Positions 6,875 to 8,767 of a DNA stretch of 8,767 nucleotides are shown piece by piece. The position numbers were made by a program, and so were the translations under genes. Below the pieces are notes generated by a model, which saw only the letters and a list, made by a program, of their open reading frames with translations, had not been told where the DNA came from and did no database searches. The DNA is from Betaproteobacteria bacterium (GTDB lineage: Bacteria > Pseudomonadota > Gammaproteobacteria > Burkholderiales > Rhodocyclaceae), in contig JAGWUW010000083.1 in assembly GCA_028868235.1 (NCBI GenBank), positions 1-8,767 on the forward strand, in the 5' to 3' direction. Every line of letters begins with the position of its first letter. The stretch's first letter is position 1.

Positions 6875-8076
6875 GCGATACTGGCTTCGATCACGAATGG
6901 CATCTCAGCGAATTGCTCGATACGCATTCGCTGTCGCGGGTTGGCCCAGCTCTCGGCGAACTGCTTGGCGGCGACGTAGCCGTGCTCGACCACGACGAAA
7001 CCTTGCTCTGCGGGTTGCTCGCTCCCGATGCGCGACGCGAACCGGTAATTCTCGAATTGGAGCCGATCGGCTTCGTCGCCAGCCGGACTGCCTCACCGGC
7101 TACGTTGAGCGCCGGTGCCCGGATGCTCACCGCCGTGCTGCGGGCCGAACTGCGTTTCAAGATGGCGTCGACCCTGCATCTGGAAGCGGTGGCCGAAGAT
7201 TTCGAATCGCTGAAACGGGAACATGCCCGCCTGCTCGAATCGGAAGCACGTTACCGCCGGCTCTCCGAAGAACTGGAGGCACGCGTTCAAGCTCAGGTCG
7301 CCGAACTCGAGGAGCGCCAGCAGATGCTCTACGAGGCCGAGAAACTGGCCTCAGTTGGTCAGTTGGCCGCCGGCATGGCACACGAGATCAACAATCCACT
7401 CGGTTTCGTGCGCAGCAACTTGAGCACCTTCAAGACCTACCTCGGCAAGTTTGCCGAACTCAAGGGCAGGCTTGCCGAGGGCGAAGTGGCCTGGCAGGCA
7501 CTCGATCTCGATTTTCTGCTCGAAGACGGTGATGATCTGCTTACTGAAAGCGCCAGTGGTATTGACCGCATCGCCCGCATCGTCAGCGATCTGAAGAGTT
7601 TTTCCAACATCGACCGGCCGACTGATGAATATGCCGACCTCAACAACTGCCTGCGTCATGCCGCCAGCGTCATGGAAACCCAGTTGCCCCCAGGCATCAG
7701 CCTGACGCTTGATCTGTTGCCGCTGCCCAGCATGGTCTGTCTGCCCGGGCATCTGAACCAGCTTTTTTTCAACCTGATCCGCAACGCCGTGCAAGCCATC
7801 CAGGATGCCAATCGTCCTGGGGTGGTGCGCATCAGCAGTTTTGCTGACGACGATGGAATCACCATCCGCGTGCACGACGATGGCAAGGGCATGAGTGCAG
7901 AGCAGTGCGCCCGGGCTTTCCAACCTTTTTACACCACCCGGACGGTCGGGATGGGTGCCGGGCTGGGCCTGACCACGGCGCGCAATATCGTCCTTGCCCA
8001 TAGCGGACGCATCGACATCGAAAGTACGCCGAACGTCGGCACCACGGTGACCATTTGCTTCCCGACAACAACATGA
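6871..8076 (+). CDS. Soluble histidine kinase linked to the MglA-type GTPase
   Basis: This 401-residue kinase has no membrane segment. Residues 8-100 form a small N-terminal domain (LSELLDTHSL, then GGDVAVLDHDE and PIGFVAS) that vaguely recalls a shortened PocR/GAF-like sensor; I hold that weakly. A long coiled coil (about 100-157) leads to the DHp helix with phosphoacceptor H171 in AHEINNPLGFV. The ATPase domain has N301/N305, DDGKG at 336-340, FQPFYTT at 350-356 and GMGAGLGL at 360-367, all needed parts being present. The F-box has Q in place of the usual E. The core is a clear relative of the large kinase at 772-4320, sharing the SNL-T segment after the histidine and a long inter-helix region. 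Start and stop both overlap neighbours by ATGA, placing it between the GTPase and a REC/MshEN protein that is its likely phosphate acceptor. The signal is unknown and presumably cytoplasmic. Confidence 0.94.
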   Translation: MSDTGFDHEWHLSELLDTHSLSRVGPALGELLGGDVAVLDHDETLLCGLLAPDARREPVILELEPIGFVASRTASPATLSAGARMLTAVLRAELRFKMASTLHLEAVAEDFESLKREHARLLESEARYRRLSEELEARVQAQVAELEERQQMLYEAEKLASVGQLAAGMAHEINNPLGFVRSNLSTFKTYLGKFAELKGRLAEGEVAWQALDLDFLLEDGDDLLTESASGIDRIARIVSDLKSFSNIDRPTDEYADLNNCLRHAASVMETQLPPGISLTLDLLPLPSMVCLPGHLNQLFFNLIRNAVQAIQDANRPGVVRISSFADDDGITIRVHDDGKGMSAEQCARAFQPFYTTRTVGMGAGLGLTTARNIVLAHSGRIDIESTPNVGTTVTICFPTTT

Positions 8077-8767
8077 CCGACTACGCCAGTCTTTTCACCG
8101 GCAAGACCGCCGCACCCCAGGCTCCGCCCAGCTACCTGACTCCACCCAAATACCGCTTGATGCTGGTTGACGACGAACCCGGCATCGTTAAGGCGCTGAC
8201 CCGCGTCTTTCGCCAGGAAAACTACGAGGTGGTCACCGCCGGCAGCGGCCCTGAAGGTCTGGATCGGTTGGCGGAAAGTCCGGTACATCTGGTCATCAGC
8301 GACTTCATGATGCCGGGCATGAACGGAGCTCAGTTCCTGCACGAGGTCAAGCAGCGCTCGCCGGACACCATCCGCATCATGCTCACCGGGCACGCCAACA
8401 CCGATGCCGTGATGGGCGCCATCAACGATGGGGCGGTTTATAAATTCATCCTCAAGCCCTGGAACGACGACGACCTGCGGGTGACGGTAGCCCTCGCCCT
8501 GGAGCAGTTCGACCTGATCGCCCGCAACCGGGCGCTGAAATCTGAAAATGAGAAGAAGGCCAAGGAAATTTCGGCCCTGTCTCGACTGGCGGCCACCCAC
8601 CACAGCCGGCTCGGCATCATGCTGCACAAGAAGAACCTGCTCACCTCGGCACAGTTGCAGGAACTGACCATGCTGCAGGAACGCCGCAAGGAACCGCTGA
8701 TCTCCCTGCTGCTGGAGAAGGACTGGGTCGACGAACGCCATATTCGCAAGCTGCTGACCAAGGAAAT
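8073..8767 (+). CDS. Response regulator with receiver and MshEN-like (c-di-GMP-binding) domain, 3' end outside window
   Basis: The frame opens at an ATGA overlap with the kinase and is still open at the window end (231 full codons). A Pro/Ala-rich leader (1-26) precedes a receiver domain (27-145): D33/D34, phosphoacceptor D77 in ISDFMMPGMNG, T105 in LTGH, and K128 in ILKPWNDDD. A charged helix (about 146-172) connects to residues 179-231, which fit the tandem MshEN pattern found at the N-terminus of MshE/PilB/GspE-type ATPases. Motif 1 is R-L-G...Q over 24 residues (179-202), then a 5-residue spacer, then a degenerate motif 2 (208-231). MshEN domains bind c-di-GMP, so this may be a phospho-regulated c-di-GMP receptor. 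Alternatively it is a REC protein with a structural T2SSE_N-like domain. What follows residue 231 is unknown, and a pilus-type ATPase domain cannot be excluded. No ribosome site precedes the start, which suggests coupling to the kinase. Confidence 0.88.
   Translation, partial: MTDYASLFTGKTAAPQAPPSYLTPPKYRLMLVDDEPGIVKALTRVFRQENYEVVTAGSGPEGLDRLAESPVHLVISDFMMPGMNGAQFLHEVKQRSPDTIRIMLTGHANTDAVMGAINDGAVYKFILKPWNDDDLRVTVALALEQFDLIARNRALKSENEKKAKEISALSRLAATHHSRLGIMLHKKNLLTSAQLQELTMLQERRKEPLISLLLEKDWVDERHIRKLLTKE
8607..8765 (+). other. Tandem 24-residue MshEN-like motifs in the last REC protein
   Basis: Motif 1 (8607-8678) reads as RLGxxLxxxxLLxxxxLxxxxxxQ, matching the published-type pattern RLGxxLVxxGxIxxxxLxxxLxxQ at its arginine, leucine, glycine, hydrophobic and final glutamine positions, though the mid-motif glycine is Asn. 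After five residues (ERRKE), motif 2 (8694-8765) keeps the hydrophobic spacing but starts P-L-I and ends in Glu where consensus has R-L-G and Gln. The 24+5+24 register is what I recall for c-di-GMP-binding MshEN domains. Confidence 0.68.

Noticed and set aside
6274..6993. Minus-strand frame of 239 codons across the GTPase gene
   Set aside because: Its Ser/Arg-rich translation is typical of a shadow frame, and the plus strand encodes all GTPase motifs.
6846..7532. Plus-strand frame of 228 codons overlapping the small kinase
   Set aside because: It is an Arg-rich out-of-frame translation of the kinase gene; the kinase frame carries the His and coiled-coil motifs.
7929..8741. Long open frame on the minus strand (270 codons) near the right end
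   Set aside because: It is opposite a clear receiver and MshEN-like coding region with intact conserved residues on the plus strand; the antisense product has no coherent domain.

Overview
The window reads as one densely packed, plus-strand block of signal-transduction genes from a GC-rich bacterium. The protein families and codon choice (GC-rich third positions) fit a Gram-negative proteobacterium. My best guess is a betaproteobacterium of the Rhodocyclaceae type, but that is an inference from family resemblance; there is no rRNA or other marker here. No tRNA, rRNA, CRISPR array, insertion sequence, promoter or intrinsic terminator could be supported. The longest gap between genes is 30 bases, so no stretch over 300 bases lacks a gene.

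Layout, left to right. (1) 2-766 is the 3' part of a gene for an EAL-type cyclic-di-GMP phosphodiesterase with a C-terminal receiver (REC) domain. (2) 772-4320 is a large membrane histidine kinase: periplasmic Cache-like sensor, PAS, PAS, GAF, PAS, then DHp and ATPase domains. (3) 4317-5636 is an RpfG-like REC/HD-GYP protein, a second class of c-di-GMP phosphodiesterase. (4) 5633-6199 is a small stand-alone REC protein with an unusual insertion. (5) 6230-6874 is an MglA-type Ras-like GTPase. (6) 6871-8076 is a soluble histidine kinase of the same DHp class as the first. (7) 8073 to the window end is a REC protein whose C-terminal part carries two tandem 24-residue motifs of the MshEN (type II secretion/type IV pilus ATPase N-terminal) kind, a known c-di-GMP-binding fold. 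This last gene is still open at the window end.

Four of the six junctions are 4-base ATGA overlaps, one gap is 5 bases and one is 30 bases. This strongly suggests one operon with translational coupling. The only real gap, before the GTPase gene, is bracketed by a perfect 6-bp inverted repeat that ends at the start codon.

Taken together, I read this as a phosphorelay network joining three signalling currencies. Two kinases sense external and internal cues. Four REC domains receive phosphate. Two of them are fused to c-di-GMP-degrading domains (EAL, HD-GYP), one is fused to a probable c-di-GMP-binding domain (MshEN), and one stands alone beside a polarity-type GTPase. MglA-type GTPases position type IV pili or gliding machinery at cell poles, and MshEN domains occur on pilus and secretion ATPases, so control of surface motility or pilus polarity is the leading hypothesis. 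The assembly is inferred from gene order and motifs; nothing in the sequence proves that the parts interact.
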